Positions 47,953-58,543 are shown, counted from the stretch's first letter. The stretch: DNA of 64,000 bases from Spirosoma oryzae (GCF_003002825.1 NZ_PVTE01000011.1:124001-188000); one strand, 5' to 3'. Numbers and translations: made by a program. The notes: generated from the letters alone by a model not told the origin.

Positions 47953-50900
47953 ATGCAAAAGAACTCTACTCGTCCGAGATACGCGGATCGGCCGGAGGAA
48001 CGAAACCGCTGGTTATTGAGCGGATTCGCCGTAATTGTACTACTAATGCTGTGCTCGTTTGGCGCAATGGCACAAACCAAAGTGTCGGGACGGGTAATCG
48101 ATGCACAGCAGCAGGGCCTGCCCGGCGTTAGCGTTGTTGTAAAAGGAACAACGACCGGGGCTGTAACTGATGCCGATGGTCGGTATTCGCTGAACGTTCC
48201 CCGCGACGGTATCGCACTGGTCTTCTCGTACATCGGGTATGTATCGCAGGAAGTGCCCATCGATGGTAAGTCAACCATCAACGTGAACATGGCCGACGAT
48301 ACCAAATCCCTGAACGAAGTTATCGTCGTTGGGTATGGTACGCAGCGGAAAGAAACGATCACCGGTTCGGTTGTCGCCGTTAAAGGAACGGATCTGGTGA
48401 AGTCGCCGACGACCAACCTGTCGAACTCGCTGGCCGGTCGTCTGCCGGGCGTAACGGCGGTTAACCGCAGTGGTGAGCCGGGTTACGATGGCTCGACCAT
48501 CCGGATTCGTGGTACAAACACGCTGGGTAACAACAGCGCGCTGGTCGTTGTCGATGGTATTCCTGACCGGGCGGGTGGTCTGGACCGGATCAACCCCGCC
48601 GATATCGAAACGATTTCGGTACTGAAAGATGCGTCGGCAGCTATCTACGGATCGCGGGCGGCTAACGGCGTTATTCTGATCACCACCAAGCGTGGTAAGA
48701 GTGGTAAGCCCCAACTGTCGTACTCCTTCAACCAGGGTTTTGCACAGCCAACTGTTGTGCCTAAACTGGCGAATGCGGGTCAGTATGCTGAAATGCTGAA
48801 CGATCTGAACGTATACGAGCTACCCGTATCGGAATGGGCTGCTGCAACGCAAGGCTTCAAAGCAAACGGGACATACACACGGCCAAACGGAACTGTTCGG
48901 ACGGCTCCTTACTCGCCAACGGACATTCAGAAATATAACGACGGTTCAGATCCTTGGGGACACCCCAATACGGACTGGTATAAGTCGACACTGAAAACGT
49001 GGTCGCCCCAATCACGGCATAACCTGCAATTGACCGGTGGTACTGAAGATTTCAAGTACCTCGCTTCGCTGGGTTACCAGAATCAGGATGCGTTCTACAA
49101 AAACTCGGCGACGGGCTACAAGCAGTACGACATCCGGCTGAACATCGACGCCAATATAAACAAGTACCTGCACTTGTCAATGGGTATTCTGGGTCGGCAG
49201 GAATACCGGTATTACCCAACGCGGGGTGCCGGTGCTATCTTCCGGATGCAGATGCGGGGTAAACCCAACCAGCCTGCTTTCTGGCCCGACGGTCGTCCCG
49301 GCCCGGACATTGAGAATGGGGAAAACCCGGTTGTTATCACCACGAACGCTACGGGCTACGATCGTGACAAGCGCGATTACATTCAGACCAATGGTCAACT
49401 GGATTTCAAAGTTCCAGGTGTCGATGGGCTGAAAATACAGGCAACGGCTGCCATCGATAAACTGAATCAGAACAATAAGCGCTGGGAAACACCCTGGACG
49501 CTGTATGAGCGTGGATCAGGCGTCGATGCGAATGGCGTGCCTAACCTGGTTGCCAGCGTACGCGGACCAGCTGAACCACGTCTGACGTTGGGAAATAACA
49601 CACAGCTGAACATATTGCTGGGTTTAATTGGAACCTACGAGCGTAAGTTTGGCGATCATGGCCTGACGGTATTGGCAGGGGTGAACCGGGAGACAATTCA
49701 GGGGGATAACTTCGGTGCTTACCGACGGTACTTTATTTCGCCAGCAATCGACCAGCTCTTCGCGGGTGGTACGGCAGAACTGACTAATGGTGGTAGCGCG
49801 TTTGAACGAGCTCGCTTGAACTACTTCAGCCGGGTCGCCTACAATTACAAGGAGAAATACCTGTTTGAATTCCTGAGTCGCTACGACGGGTCGGATATTT
49901 TTCCTGCTGCAACGCGTTATGGTTTCTTCCCTGGTGTTATGGCGGGCTGGGTCGTATCTGAAGAAGGATTCTGGAAGCGTAATGTGCCCATCATGAATTA
50001 CTTCAAGGTGCGGGCATCGTATGGTCAGCTGGGTAATGACCAGATCTACTTCCCGGGTACCACTACGTTGGCTACCTATCAGTATCTGGCTACGTACGGC
50101 TTCAATACGTATATTATCAACAATGCGCAGCAGCAAACGCTGTCAGAAGCCCGGATTCCGAACCCAACGATTACGTGGGAGGTGGCCAACAACGCAGACA
50201 TTGGTATCGAAGGTCAACTGTTCAATGGTAAGATTGCTTTTGAATTCGATTACTTCAACAACCTGCGCACGTCAATTCTATACCCGCGTAACGCGTCTGT
50301 ACCCCGTACGACAGGTCTGATTCTGCCACCTGAAAACATCGGTAAAGTACGGAACAGCGGCTTCGACGGACAGATCAGCTACAATGGTCAGGCGGGTGCG
50401 CTGCGCTATAGTGTTGGTGTCAACGGTGGCTACGCGCAGAACAAGATTATCTTCTGGGACGAAGCACCGGGTGCTCCTGATTGGCAGCGGACAACCGGTA
50501 AGCCGATCGGTGCCTATATGGCCTACCAGTATGACGGCGTGTTTGCCTCGCAGGCTGATATCGACGCGAACAAGCTCGACTATTCGGCTATCGTAAAAAC
50601 GCTACGTCCCGGTGATATGAAGTACAAGGATTTCGATGGTGACGGCAAAATTACGCCGAACGATCAGGTGCGGAACAATCGGACCAACCTGCCGCTCTTC
50701 CAGGGGGGTATGAACATCTCAGCCTCGTACAAAAACTTCGACCTGACCGTCCTGTTTCAGGGATCGGCCGGTGCGCAGCAATACATCAGTCTGAACGAGT
50801 CGGGTAACATCGGTAACTACCTGCAGGAAATTTATACTGACCGCTGGACCGTCGACAACCCGAGCAGCGTACACCCCCGCATCGCCAACCGTAGCGATCA

Positions 50901-51159
50901 GTACTACTCGGGGGGCAACACGTACTGGTTGCGTTCGGCCGATTACATCCGGTTGAAAAACTTCGAACTGGGTTATACCATCCCGGAAACGTTTGGCAAA
51001 AAGATCGGTGTGGGTAGTCTGCGCGTATACGTCAACGCCCTCAACGCGCTTACACTGGTGAATAAACTGGGTTCATTCGACCCGGAAACCAATGCTGCAA
51101 ACGGACAATATTACCCACAGTCTCGGATTATCAACGGTGGTCTGACGCTCCGTTTCTAA
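47953..51159 (+). CDS. SusC/RagA-family TonB-linked outer-membrane protein, first copy
   Basis: 1068 residues. The signal peptide (LLMLCSFGAMAQ) is followed by a CarboxypepD_reg-like domain (VSGRVIDAQQQGLPGVSVVVKGTT), a plug with the SusC mark KDASAAIYGSRAANGVILITT, and a 22-strand barrel ending in GGLTLRF. It should pair with the SusD protein 15 nt downstream to bind and import an oligosaccharide or other large nutrient in a TonB-dependent way. A weak -7-like TACTTTTA is at 47843-47850. It is paralogous to the SusC at 53381-56674: many blocks such as SYSFNQGF, DGSDPWGHPNTDW and NQDAFYKNSATGYKQYD are nearly identical. The nutrient is unknown. Confidence 0.95.
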   Translation: MQKNSTRPRYADRPEERNRWLLSGFAVIVLLMLCSFGAMAQTKVSGRVIDAQQQGLPGVSVVVKGTTTGAVTDADGRYSLNVPRDGIALVFSYIGYVSQEVPIDGKSTINVNMADDTKSLNEVIVVGYGTQRKETITGSVVAVKGTDLVKSPTTNLSNSLAGRLPGVTAVNRSGEPGYDGSTIRIRGTNTLGNNSALVVVDGIPDRAGGLDRINPADIETISVLKDASAAIYGSRAANGVILITTKRGKSGKPQLSYSFNQGFAQPTVVPKLANAGQYAEMLNDLNVYELPVSEWAAATQGFKANGTYTRPNGTVRTAPYSPTDIQKYNDGSDPWGHPNTDWYKSTLKTWSPQSRHNLQLTGGTEDFKYLASLGYQNQDAFYKNSATGYKQYDIRLNIDANINKYLHLSMGILGRQEYRYYPTRGAGAIFRMQMRGKPNQPAFWPDGRPGPDIENGENPVVITTNATGYDRDKRDYIQTNGQLDFKVPGVDGLKIQATAAIDKLNQNNKRWETPWTLYERGSGVDANGVPNLVASVRGPAEPRLTLGNNTQLNILLGLIGTYERKFGDHGLTVLAGVNRETIQGDNFGAYRRYFISPAIDQLFAGGTAELTNGGSAFERARLNYFSRVAYNYKEKYLFEFLSRYDGSDIFPAATRYGFFPGVMAGWVVSEEGFWKRNVPIMNYFKVRASYGQLGNDQIYFPGTTTLATYQYLATYGFNTYIINNAQQQTLSEARIPNPTITWEVANNADIGIEGQLFNGKIAFEFDYFNNLRTSILYPRNASVPRTTGLILPPENIGKVRNSGFDGQISYNGQAGALRYSVGVNGGYAQNKIIFWDEAPGAPDWQRTTGKPIGAYMAYQYDGVFASQADIDANKLDYSAIVKTLRPGDMKYKDFDGDGKITPNDQVRNNRTNLPLFQGGMNISASYKNFDLTVLFQGSAGAQQYISLNESGNIGNYLQEIYTDRWTVDNPSSVHPRIANRSDQYYSGGNTYWLRSADYIRLKNFELGYTIPETFGKKIGVGSLRVYVNALNALTLVNKLGSFDPETNAANGQYYPQSRIINGGLTLRF

Positions 51160-51174
51160 ACGTACTTATTAAAC

Positions 51175-53031
51175 ATGATACGACCATTTAAAACTATAAG
51201 CCTAGCACTGCTCGTCGCATCGATCAGCATTACGGGCTGTAATGACAACTTCGTCAATACCCAGCCGCTGGATCAGGTAGCCGGCGACGCCGTCTGGAAC
51301 GATGCATCGCTGACCGAAGCCTTTGTAACGGGTATCTATGCCGGACTAGGGAACGGCGGTTTTGATGAACAGCAACTCGCATCGCTGACCGATGAAACCA
51401 TCTTTACGCACCCCGGCCGCGGTATTACCACAATCACCGAAGCCCGTTCAAACCCGGCTGATCCAGGTTGGGTTAATGGAACGATCGACTGGAATAACAT
51501 GTACCTGCGTATCCGGGCGGCAAACCTGGCGATTCAGAATTTGACTACGCCAAAGTTCGCCAACACGAATGGTATTGCTGACCGGCTGATGGGTGAAGCG
51601 AAGTTTATGCGCGCTTACTATTACCATCAACTGGTGCGGTATTATGGTGGTGTACCCATCATCGACAAAGTATATGGACTGGGCGAAGCCGATTATGGCG
51701 TTACCCGGAACACGATGGAAGAGTGTATCAACTTCATCACGAAGGATTGTGATGAGGCTGCTGCCCTGCTGAAGGGGAAATCAACGGCGAAAGGCCGGGC
51801 CAACATGTTGGCTGCGCTGGCACTGAAAGCTCGTATGCTGACCTACGCTGCCAGCGACCTGTATGATGCAGCAACGGCCAAGTCGAAATCGTCGGCACAC
51901 GCTGCCTTTGCACAACCTGCTATCCTCGGTTATGTAAGTGGTAGCCGGACGGAGCGTTGGCAAAAGGCGAAAGCTGCTGCTAAAGCCGTACTCGATGCAA
52001 CCAGCGGTTACCAGCTCAATCTGTCGGCTCCAGCGAGCAAAGACGATGGTACGACGAACTACATGAACATCGCCCTGTCGCGCAATGGTGGCGATCAGGA
52101 TGTGCTGTTCTCCCGATCGTTTATCAATCAGAAGCCAGAAGGTGGTGGGCAGCAGGGTCTTTATAACGGACCCAATGGTTATCACAACTGGGCGGGTAAC
52201 ACGCCGGTATCGCTGCTGGTCGACGATTATGAAATGATCGATGGTTCGCAGTTTAGCTGGTCAGATCCCAGCAAGGCAACGACGCCCTATGCCAATCGCG
52301 ACCCCCGTTTCTATGCATCGATTCTCTACGACGGTGCTTCCTGGAAGCCCCGGACGGCCGACGTGGCTGCTAAAGACCCCGCTAACCAGATTCAGACCGG
52401 ACAGTATGAAATAACGAGCGGTAGTGGCAAAGTATCGGTTGCCGGTCTGGATACGCGGAAGAGTACAGTTGAAGACTGGAATGGTAGCTACACCGGCTAC
52501 TATATGCGTAAATTCATCGATCCAAACCCGGCTATCGTCGACCAGAATACGTACCAGCAAATCCCCTGGCCGTTCTTCCGCTACACCGAAGCTGTGTTCA
52601 ACTATGCGGAAGCCTGTATCGAACTGGGTGAAGACGCCGAAGCGAAGACCTGGCTGAACAAAATTCGGTTCCGCTCGGGGATGCCTGCGCTGACGGAAAC
52701 GGGCGATGCCCTGCGTCAGCGGTACCGCAACGAACGTCGGATCGAGATGGTGTTCGAAGAGCAGCGCTACCACGATGCGCGTCGCTGGATGATTGCGCCA
52801 TCGACGCTGGGTCGGAAAGCAAACACGATCAGCATCACGGGTACGCTGAAAGCCGGCAAGTCGGTGTCGCTGTACCGCTACGATCCAACCAGCTACGACT
52901 ACACGTACCGGGTGGTAGAGATCGACCCGGGTAAGGAAAACCGGGCGTGGCTGGATAAGATGTACTACCTGCCGATCTACCGCGATGAGATGAACCGGAA
53001 CAGCAAGCTGGTTCAGAATCCTGGCTACTAA
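51175..53031 (+). CDS. SusD/RagB-family nutrient-binding outer-membrane lipoprotein, first copy
   Basis: 618 residues. The lipobox gives a lipidated cysteine at 22 (SITGCND), placing it at the outer membrane surface. The N-terminal LDQVAGDAVWNDASLTEAFVTGIYAGLGNG and the TPR-like helical core AKFMRAYYYHQLVRYYGGVPIID are family signatures. C-terminal KTWLNKIRFRSGMPALTETG and RYHDARRWMIAPS follow. SusD proteins cap the SusC barrel and bind the substrate. It starts 15 nt after the first SusC. A perfect 29-bp hairpin follows the stop by 5 nt. It is paralogous to the SusD at 56693-58543. Confidence 0.94.
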   Translation: MIRPFKTISLALLVASISITGCNDNFVNTQPLDQVAGDAVWNDASLTEAFVTGIYAGLGNGGFDEQQLASLTDETIFTHPGRGITTITEARSNPADPGWVNGTIDWNNMYLRIRAANLAIQNLTTPKFANTNGIADRLMGEAKFMRAYYYHQLVRYYGGVPIIDKVYGLGEADYGVTRNTMEECINFITKDCDEAAALLKGKSTAKGRANMLAALALKARMLTYAASDLYDAATAKSKSSAHAAFAQPAILGYVSGSRTERWQKAKAAAKAVLDATSGYQLNLSAPASKDDGTTNYMNIALSRNGGDQDVLFSRSFINQKPEGGGQQGLYNGPNGYHNWAGNTPVSLLVDDYEMIDGSQFSWSDPSKATTPYANRDPRFYASILYDGASWKPRTADVAAKDPANQIQTGQYEITSGSGKVSVAGLDTRKSTVEDWNGSYTGYYMRKFIDPNPAIVDQNTYQQIPWPFFRYTEAVFNYAEACIELGEDAEAKTWLNKIRFRSGMPALTETGDALRQRYRNERRIEMVFEEQRYHDARRWMIAPSTLGRKANTISITGTLKAGKSVSLYRYDPTSYDYTYRVVEIDPGKENRAWLDKMYYLPIYRDEMNRNSKLVQNPGY

Positions 53032-53036
53032 TACTG

Positions 53037-53099
53037 ACAGCCTTTCATAAAAATGGCGGCCGTGTTCTAAACACGGCCGCCATTTTTATGAAAGGCTGT
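53037..53099 (+). terminator. Perfect 29-bp palindrome, terminator after the first SusC/SusD pair
   Basis: 53037-53065 pairs perfectly with 53071-53099 around loop TCTAA. The arms carry CGGCCGTGT and ATAAAAATGG words. The geometry of 29 bp and 5-nt loop equals that of the palindrome at 27792-27854. Confidence 0.88.
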
Positions 53100-53380
53100 T
53101 TAGGTTTGAATCGTCCGTTAGTTAGTGTACGGCCACATAATCGATTAGCGAATGCGGTTTTGATAGGGGCCTGATGGATACAAGCAGGAGAATACAGTAA
53201 GAAAATATACTTAATTGTTATAATTACATACAGTGCTAGAAAAGTATAATTTTCATCGCTTTTTAATGAGAAAAATACTATAATATGTTAGAAAAGAACA
53301 CATAGTAGCGAATATAATACCGGTAAAAACACGCAACCACCAACTTTGAATCGGTAGTTAAACTATAACGTGGTTGAATC
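53100..53380. other. AT-rich intergenic region upstream of the second SusC
   Basis: About 280 nt, strongly A/T-rich from 53195 to 53340. CAACTTTG at 53341-53348 is one base off the TAnnTTTG consensus and may be the -7 box of the second SusC. No open frame or strong hairpin is seen. Confidence 0.45.
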
Positions 53381-56300
53381 ATGCCAAAACTATTTACGAA
53401 CCAAAAAGTTTGCGGAGATCCCGAAGCCGATTTATCGGGCGTGCAGGCAAGAACGGTGAGACGAAGCGCGCTTTGTCTGATTTTTTTGCTTGGTTTTCTG
53501 GTGTCAGTAGGCGCTTATGCCCAGACTAAAGTAACCGGTAAGGTGCTGGACGCGCAGGGACTGGCCTTACCTGGCGTCAGTATTGTCATTAAGGGAACGA
53601 CTACCGGTACCGTAACGGGCGCAGAAGGTGATTACACGCTGAACGTGCCAAACCGCAACGCAACGCTCGTTTTCTCGTATATCGGCTATATCAGCCAGGA
53701 GATCGCACTAAATGGTCGTAGCTCGGTCGACATCACGCTGACATCAGATGATAAGATGCTAAGCGAAGTAGTGGTTGTCGGGTATGGGGAGCAAAAGAAA
53801 GAAACCGTAACCGGTTCCGTTGCGACCGTAAAAGGTAACGATCTGGTCAAGTCGCCTGCCGTCAACCTGACTAACTCGATCGCGGGCCGGATGCCGGGCG
53901 TTATCGCGACGAACAGCAGCGGGGAACCCGGTTATGATGGCGCTGCCATTCGGATTCGGGGCTCCAACACGCTGGGTAACAACGACGCGCTGATCGTTAT
54001 CGACGGGGTGCCGGCGCGGGCTGGTGGTATCGACCGGCTGAACCCGGCCGATATCGAAAGCATTTCGGTCCTGAAAGATGCGTCGGCGGCTATCTACGGG
54101 TCGCGAGCGGCTAACGGAGTAATTCTGGTGACGACCAAACGGGGTAAAAGCGGTAAGCCGGAGCTGTCGTACAGCTTCAACCAGGGTTTTTCTCAACCAA
54201 CGGTTATTCCCAAAATGGCGTCGGCTGCTGAATATGCCCAGCTGAACAACGAAATCAACCTGTACAACAACCTGCCGTCAGGTTACTGGAAAGATGCCAA
54301 TGCGGCTTTCAACAGCACGGGAAGCTACACCCGGCCCGACAATGGCGTCGTGGTTCCGGCGGCTTACTCGCCCAGCGACATCCAAAAGTTTAAGGACGGA
54401 TCTGATCCCTGGGGCCACCCTAACACCGACTGGTTCGGCGCAGCGCTGAAGCCGTGGTCACCCCAGGTGCGGCACACGCTGCAATTGGTGGGTGGTTCGG
54501 AAAACATTAAATACCTGGCCTCGGCCAACTACCAGAATCAGGACGCTTACTACAAAAACTCGGCGACGGGCTATAAGCAGTATGACTTCCGGTTAAATCT
54601 GGACGCCAAAATCAGCAAGTATATCAATCTGGTAACGGGTGTTGTCGGTCGTCAGGAAAACCGGTTCTTCCCAACCGTTGGAGCCGGTGATATTTTCCGG
54701 ATGCTGGCACGGGGCTATCCAAACAAACCTGCTTTCTGGCCGAACGGTCTGCCTGCTCCTGACATCGAGAACGGACAGCAGCCCGTACTGGTTACGACCA
54801 GCGCCACGGGTTACAACAGAGATACCCGCTATTATCTGCAAAGCAATGCCAGTCTGAATATCACCAACCCCTGGGTACCGGGTCTGAAGCTGACGGCCAG
54901 TGTTGCGTTGGACAAATACATTCAACAGGGTAAGGTTTGGCAAACTCCCTGGTACGTCTATAGCTGGGATTATACATCCTACGACCCGACGACGAAAGAA
55001 CCGCTTCTTCAGCGCGTACAGAAAGGGCCCGCGCAATCGACCCTCAACCAGTACACAAACGATCAGTTCAATTCACTACTGTCGGGTATTCTGTCGTACG
55101 ACAAAACCTTCAATGCCAATCATGCGATTACGTTACTGGCTGGTATCACCAAAGAGCAATCTAACTCAAACGGTTTCTCCGGCTTCCGGCAATACTTTAA
55201 CTCGACGGCGATTGACCAGCTGTTTGCAGGTAGCCAAACCCAGCAGGTGGCCAATACGACAGCGGCCTGGGAGCGGGCACGTATGAGTTACTTCGGCCGC
55301 GCTGCCTACAACTACAAAGAGAAATACCTGGCCGAATTCCTGTGGCGCTATGACGGTTCGTATATGTTTCCTCGTTCGAGCCGCTGGGGCTTCTTCCCCG
55401 GCGTAACGGCGGGCTGGCGTATTTCGGAGGAAGATTTCTTCAAGAAGGCGCTGCCAGCGGTTAGCTCTCTGAAACTGCGCGCGTCCTGGGGTCAGTTGGG
55501 GAACGACCAGGTTTATTTCAACGGTAACCTGCGCGAGTACGATTACCTGCCGACGTACGCGTACGGTGATGCCGTCAATTCAAACTGGGGGTACGTACTG
55601 AATAACCAGGTATCGCAGACACTGTACGAAAACGGTGTTCCAAATACGAAGCTGACCTGGGAAGTTGCCAACAACGCCGATCTCGGTCTGGAAGGCTCGT
55701 TGATGAATGGTAAGGTATTCTTCGAATTCGACGTGTTCCAGAACAAACGGTCGAATATCCTGTGGCGTCAGAGTGCATCGATTCCACAAACAACCGGCGC
55801 TACGCTGCCCGCTACCAATATCGGGCGTGTAACGAACAAAGGCTATGAGTTCCGGGTGGGTTACAACGGACAGGCGGGTGATTTCAAATACAGCGTCAGC
55901 GTGAACGGTGGTTACGCCAAGAACACCATTACGTTCTGGGACGAAACGCCGGGTGCACCCGAGTGGCAGCGGTCGACGGGTAAGCCTATTCCTACCGACG
56001 TGAACAATCCAAATAACCCCAACGGTACGCTTATGTACCAGTACGACGGTATTTTCTCGACGCAGGCCGACATTGATGCCAACAAGATCGACTACAGCGG
56101 TGTGGGTGCCAGTTTGCTACGTCCCGGCGACATGAAACTGAAAGATATCAACGGCGACGGAAAAATCGACGCAAACGACCGGGTCCGGGCCGACCGCAAC
56201 AACCAGCCTCGTTTTCAGGGTGGTCTGAATGCCAGCGTCCGGTACAAAAACTTCGATCTCAGCATTCTCTTCCAGGCATCGGCAGGCGGGCAGATCTTCC

Positions 56301-56674
56301 TGCAAACGGAGTCGGGTACGATCGGTAACTTCCTGCAATACAGCTACGATCACCGCTGGACGGTCGATAACCAGAGTACGGTCGACCCACGCATCGTAGA
56401 CCGTAGCAATCAGTACTTCTCCAACGGTACGACCTACTGGCTGCGGAGCACCGATTACGTTCGTCTGAAAAACCTGGAGCTGGGCTATACGCTGCCGAGT
56501 ACCCTTTCGGGCAAAGTGGGGCTGAATAACCTGCGGGTTTATGTCAACGGACTCAACCTGGCAACGTACGCACCAGCGATGAAAGGCATCTTCGATCCTG
56601 AATCGACCAATAGCGCTGGTCAGTACTATCCACAGGCACGGGTTATCAACGCGGGTCTAACAGTCAGTTTCTAA
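53381..56674 (+). CDS. SusC/RagA-family TonB-linked outer-membrane protein, second copy
   Basis: 1097 residues. The signal peptide ends near VGAYAQ, then a CarboxypepD_reg-like domain (VTGKVLDAQGLALPGVSIVIKGTT), the plug with KDASAAIYGSRAANGVILVTT, and the barrel to the C terminus (AGLTVSF). Compared with the first copy, long blocks are identical or nearly so (NQGFSQPTVIP, DGSDPWGHPNTDW, NSATGYKQYDF), while the loops differ in length (NNLPSGYWKDANAAFNST). The pairs probably arose by tandem duplication and then diverged in ligand-binding loops. It is followed 18 nt later by its SusD. Confidence 0.95.
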   Translation: MPKLFTNQKVCGDPEADLSGVQARTVRRSALCLIFLLGFLVSVGAYAQTKVTGKVLDAQGLALPGVSIVIKGTTTGTVTGAEGDYTLNVPNRNATLVFSYIGYISQEIALNGRSSVDITLTSDDKMLSEVVVVGYGEQKKETVTGSVATVKGNDLVKSPAVNLTNSIAGRMPGVIATNSSGEPGYDGAAIRIRGSNTLGNNDALIVIDGVPARAGGIDRLNPADIESISVLKDASAAIYGSRAANGVILVTTKRGKSGKPELSYSFNQGFSQPTVIPKMASAAEYAQLNNEINLYNNLPSGYWKDANAAFNSTGSYTRPDNGVVVPAAYSPSDIQKFKDGSDPWGHPNTDWFGAALKPWSPQVRHTLQLVGGSENIKYLASANYQNQDAYYKNSATGYKQYDFRLNLDAKISKYINLVTGVVGRQENRFFPTVGAGDIFRMLARGYPNKPAFWPNGLPAPDIENGQQPVLVTTSATGYNRDTRYYLQSNASLNITNPWVPGLKLTASVALDKYIQQGKVWQTPWYVYSWDYTSYDPTTKEPLLQRVQKGPAQSTLNQYTNDQFNSLLSGILSYDKTFNANHAITLLAGITKEQSNSNGFSGFRQYFNSTAIDQLFAGSQTQQVANTTAAWERARMSYFGRAAYNYKEKYLAEFLWRYDGSYMFPRSSRWGFFPGVTAGWRISEEDFFKKALPAVSSLKLRASWGQLGNDQVYFNGNLREYDYLPTYAYGDAVNSNWGYVLNNQVSQTLYENGVPNTKLTWEVANNADLGLEGSLMNGKVFFEFDVFQNKRSNILWRQSASIPQTTGATLPATNIGRVTNKGYEFRVGYNGQAGDFKYSVSVNGGYAKNTITFWDETPGAPEWQRSTGKPIPTDVNNPNNPNGTLMYQYDGIFSTQADIDANKIDYSGVGASLLRPGDMKLKDINGDGKIDANDRVRADRNNQPRFQGGLNASVRYKNFDLSILFQASAGGQIFLQTESGTIGNFLQYSYDHRWTVDNQSTVDPRIVDRSNQYFSNGTTYWLRSTDYVRLKNLELGYTLPSTLSGKVGLNNLRVYVNGLNLATYAPAMKGIFDPESTNSAGQYYPQARVINAGLTVSF

Positions 56675-56692
56675 ACGATTAATCAGATTACC

Positions 56693-58543
56693 ATGAACTA
56701 TATAGCAAAGTGTCTATCGGTCAGCCTGCTGTTGGGCACGACGATGATCGCTTGTAACACTGATTTCCTGGATACGAAGCCACTCGACAAAGTGTCGGGG
56801 GATGCGGTTTGGGCCGACCGGGCGCTTTCCGAAGCCTTCGTGACGGACGTATACAATGGCATCCGGGATGGGTTGCTGGATCAGATGAGCTTCGATTGCC
56901 AGACCGACAACGCCCTGTACAGCTTTGGCAAACAGGACGTAAACGAGGCTAACGTTAGCCCATCCAACATCGGTACCGTAAAAAGCACCATGGAATGGGG
57001 TGCCATTTACGCCCGGATTCGGGCCGCCAACATCGCCCTGTCGAAACTGGCCAAGCCTTCGTTCGACAACAGTGGTGATCTGGCCGGGCGGATGCGCGGT
57101 GAGATGTACTTCTTACGGGCTTATTACTACAACCAGTTGCTGCGTTACCACGGAGGGATACCCATCATCAAATCGGCCTACACGCTGGACGAAGGTGATT
57201 TTACGGTGGCACGGAATACGTATGAGGAATGTGTCAACGCAATCGTTACCGATCTGGATTCCGCCACGGCGCTGCTGAAGGGCCGTAGTATGGTAGCGGG
57301 CCGGGCAACGATGGGCGCGTCGATGGCCCTTAAAGCACGGGTTCTGTTGTACGCTGCCAGCGATCTGCACGATATACCAACGGCAAAAGCTAAGTCGAGC
57401 GTCATTGCCAGTTTCGCCAATCCTGAGTTGCTGGGTTACGTGAGTGGCGACCGGACAGCCCGCTGGAAAAAAGCGCAGGATGCCGCCAAGGCCGTTATGG
57501 ACCTGAATATGTATGGCTATAAGCTGAACCTGTCGGCTCCCGTGACGGCGGCCGAAGGGCAGGCCAACTACGTCAACCTGTCGCTGTCGCGTAACGGTGG
57601 AGAAACCGACGGTATTTTCCTGAAATACTACATTCGGGCATCCAACGACGACTGGGGCTCCTGGTTCCCGCGTAACAACATGCCAAACGGGTACCACGGC
57701 TGGACGTCCAGCGAACCCACGCAGCAGATGGTGGATAACTACGAAATGATGGATGGTACCAAGTTCGACTGGAGCAATCCGACCCATGCCGCAGCACCCT
57801 ACGAAAACCGCGATCCCCGTTTCTACGCGTCGATTCTCTATGACGGTGCGCAGTGGAAGCCCCGTACGCCCGATGGCGCTGGTATCGACCCGGCTGGTCA
57901 GATTCAGATGGGTGAATACGAAGTAGGCTCGTCGTCGGCCCCGACCAAGTTTTCGGGTCTGGACACCCGTAACAGTACCATCGAAAACTGGAACGGAACC
58001 TGGACGGGCTACGCTATCCGTAAGTTCTTCAATGACGATGTGTCGATCGTCGACCAGAATATCCGTCAGGAAATTCCGTCTATCCAGATTCGGTATACCG
58101 AAGTGGTGCTGAACTATGCAGAAGCCTGTTTGATGCTGGGTCAGGAAGCAGAGGCAAAGAAGTGGATCAACGCTGTTCGGTTCCGGTCCGGGATGCCCGC
58201 CATCACCGAAACGGGTTCGGCTCTGATGGCCCGCTACCAGAACGAGCGAAACGTGGAGATGTTCCTGGAAGATCAACGCTTCTACGACGTTCGCCGTTGG
58301 ATGATTGCGCCGACAGTGCTTGGTCAGCAGGCCCGGATCATTGCCATTACGGGTAAACTCAAATCCGGCAAAACGGTCACGACTTATAAGTATAGCAAAG
58401 ACAACTACAACTATACGTACAAGGTGCAGGACCTCGGAACGGGTAAGGAAAACCGGAAGTGGAACGACAAAATTTACTTCCTGCCGATCAGCCGTGATGA
58501 AATAAACCGGAATAGCAAGCTGATTCAAAACCCTGGCTACTAA
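56693..58543 (+). CDS. SusD/RagB-family nutrient-binding outer-membrane lipoprotein, second copy
   Basis: 616 residues. Lipidated cysteine at 21 (MIACNTD). LDKVSGDAVWADRALSEAFVTDVYNGIRDG and MYFLRAYYYNQLLRYHGGIPIIK match the first copy. The C-terminal WINAVRFRSGMPAITETG and RFYDVRRWMIAPTVLGQQ are near-identical to the paralogue. It pairs with the second SusC. After the stop come two hairpins and a nested palindrome, then the FG-GAP lipoprotein gene. Both pairs lie upstream of that lipoprotein, so the three may serve the same substrate, but terminators between them make a single transcript uncertain. Confidence 0.94.
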   Translation: MNYIAKCLSVSLLLGTTMIACNTDFLDTKPLDKVSGDAVWADRALSEAFVTDVYNGIRDGLLDQMSFDCQTDNALYSFGKQDVNEANVSPSNIGTVKSTMEWGAIYARIRAANIALSKLAKPSFDNSGDLAGRMRGEMYFLRAYYYNQLLRYHGGIPIIKSAYTLDEGDFTVARNTYEECVNAIVTDLDSATALLKGRSMVAGRATMGASMALKARVLLYAASDLHDIPTAKAKSSVIASFANPELLGYVSGDRTARWKKAQDAAKAVMDLNMYGYKLNLSAPVTAAEGQANYVNLSLSRNGGETDGIFLKYYIRASNDDWGSWFPRNNMPNGYHGWTSSEPTQQMVDNYEMMDGTKFDWSNPTHAAAPYENRDPRFYASILYDGAQWKPRTPDGAGIDPAGQIQMGEYEVGSSSAPTKFSGLDTRNSTIENWNGTWTGYAIRKFFNDDVSIVDQNIRQEIPSIQIRYTEVVLNYAEACLMLGQEAEAKKWINAVRFRSGMPAITETGSALMARYQNERNVEMFLEDQRFYDVRRWMIAPTVLGQQARIIAITGKLKSGKTVTTYKYSKDNYNYTYKVQDLGTGKENRKWNDKIYFLPISRDEINRNSKLIQNPGY

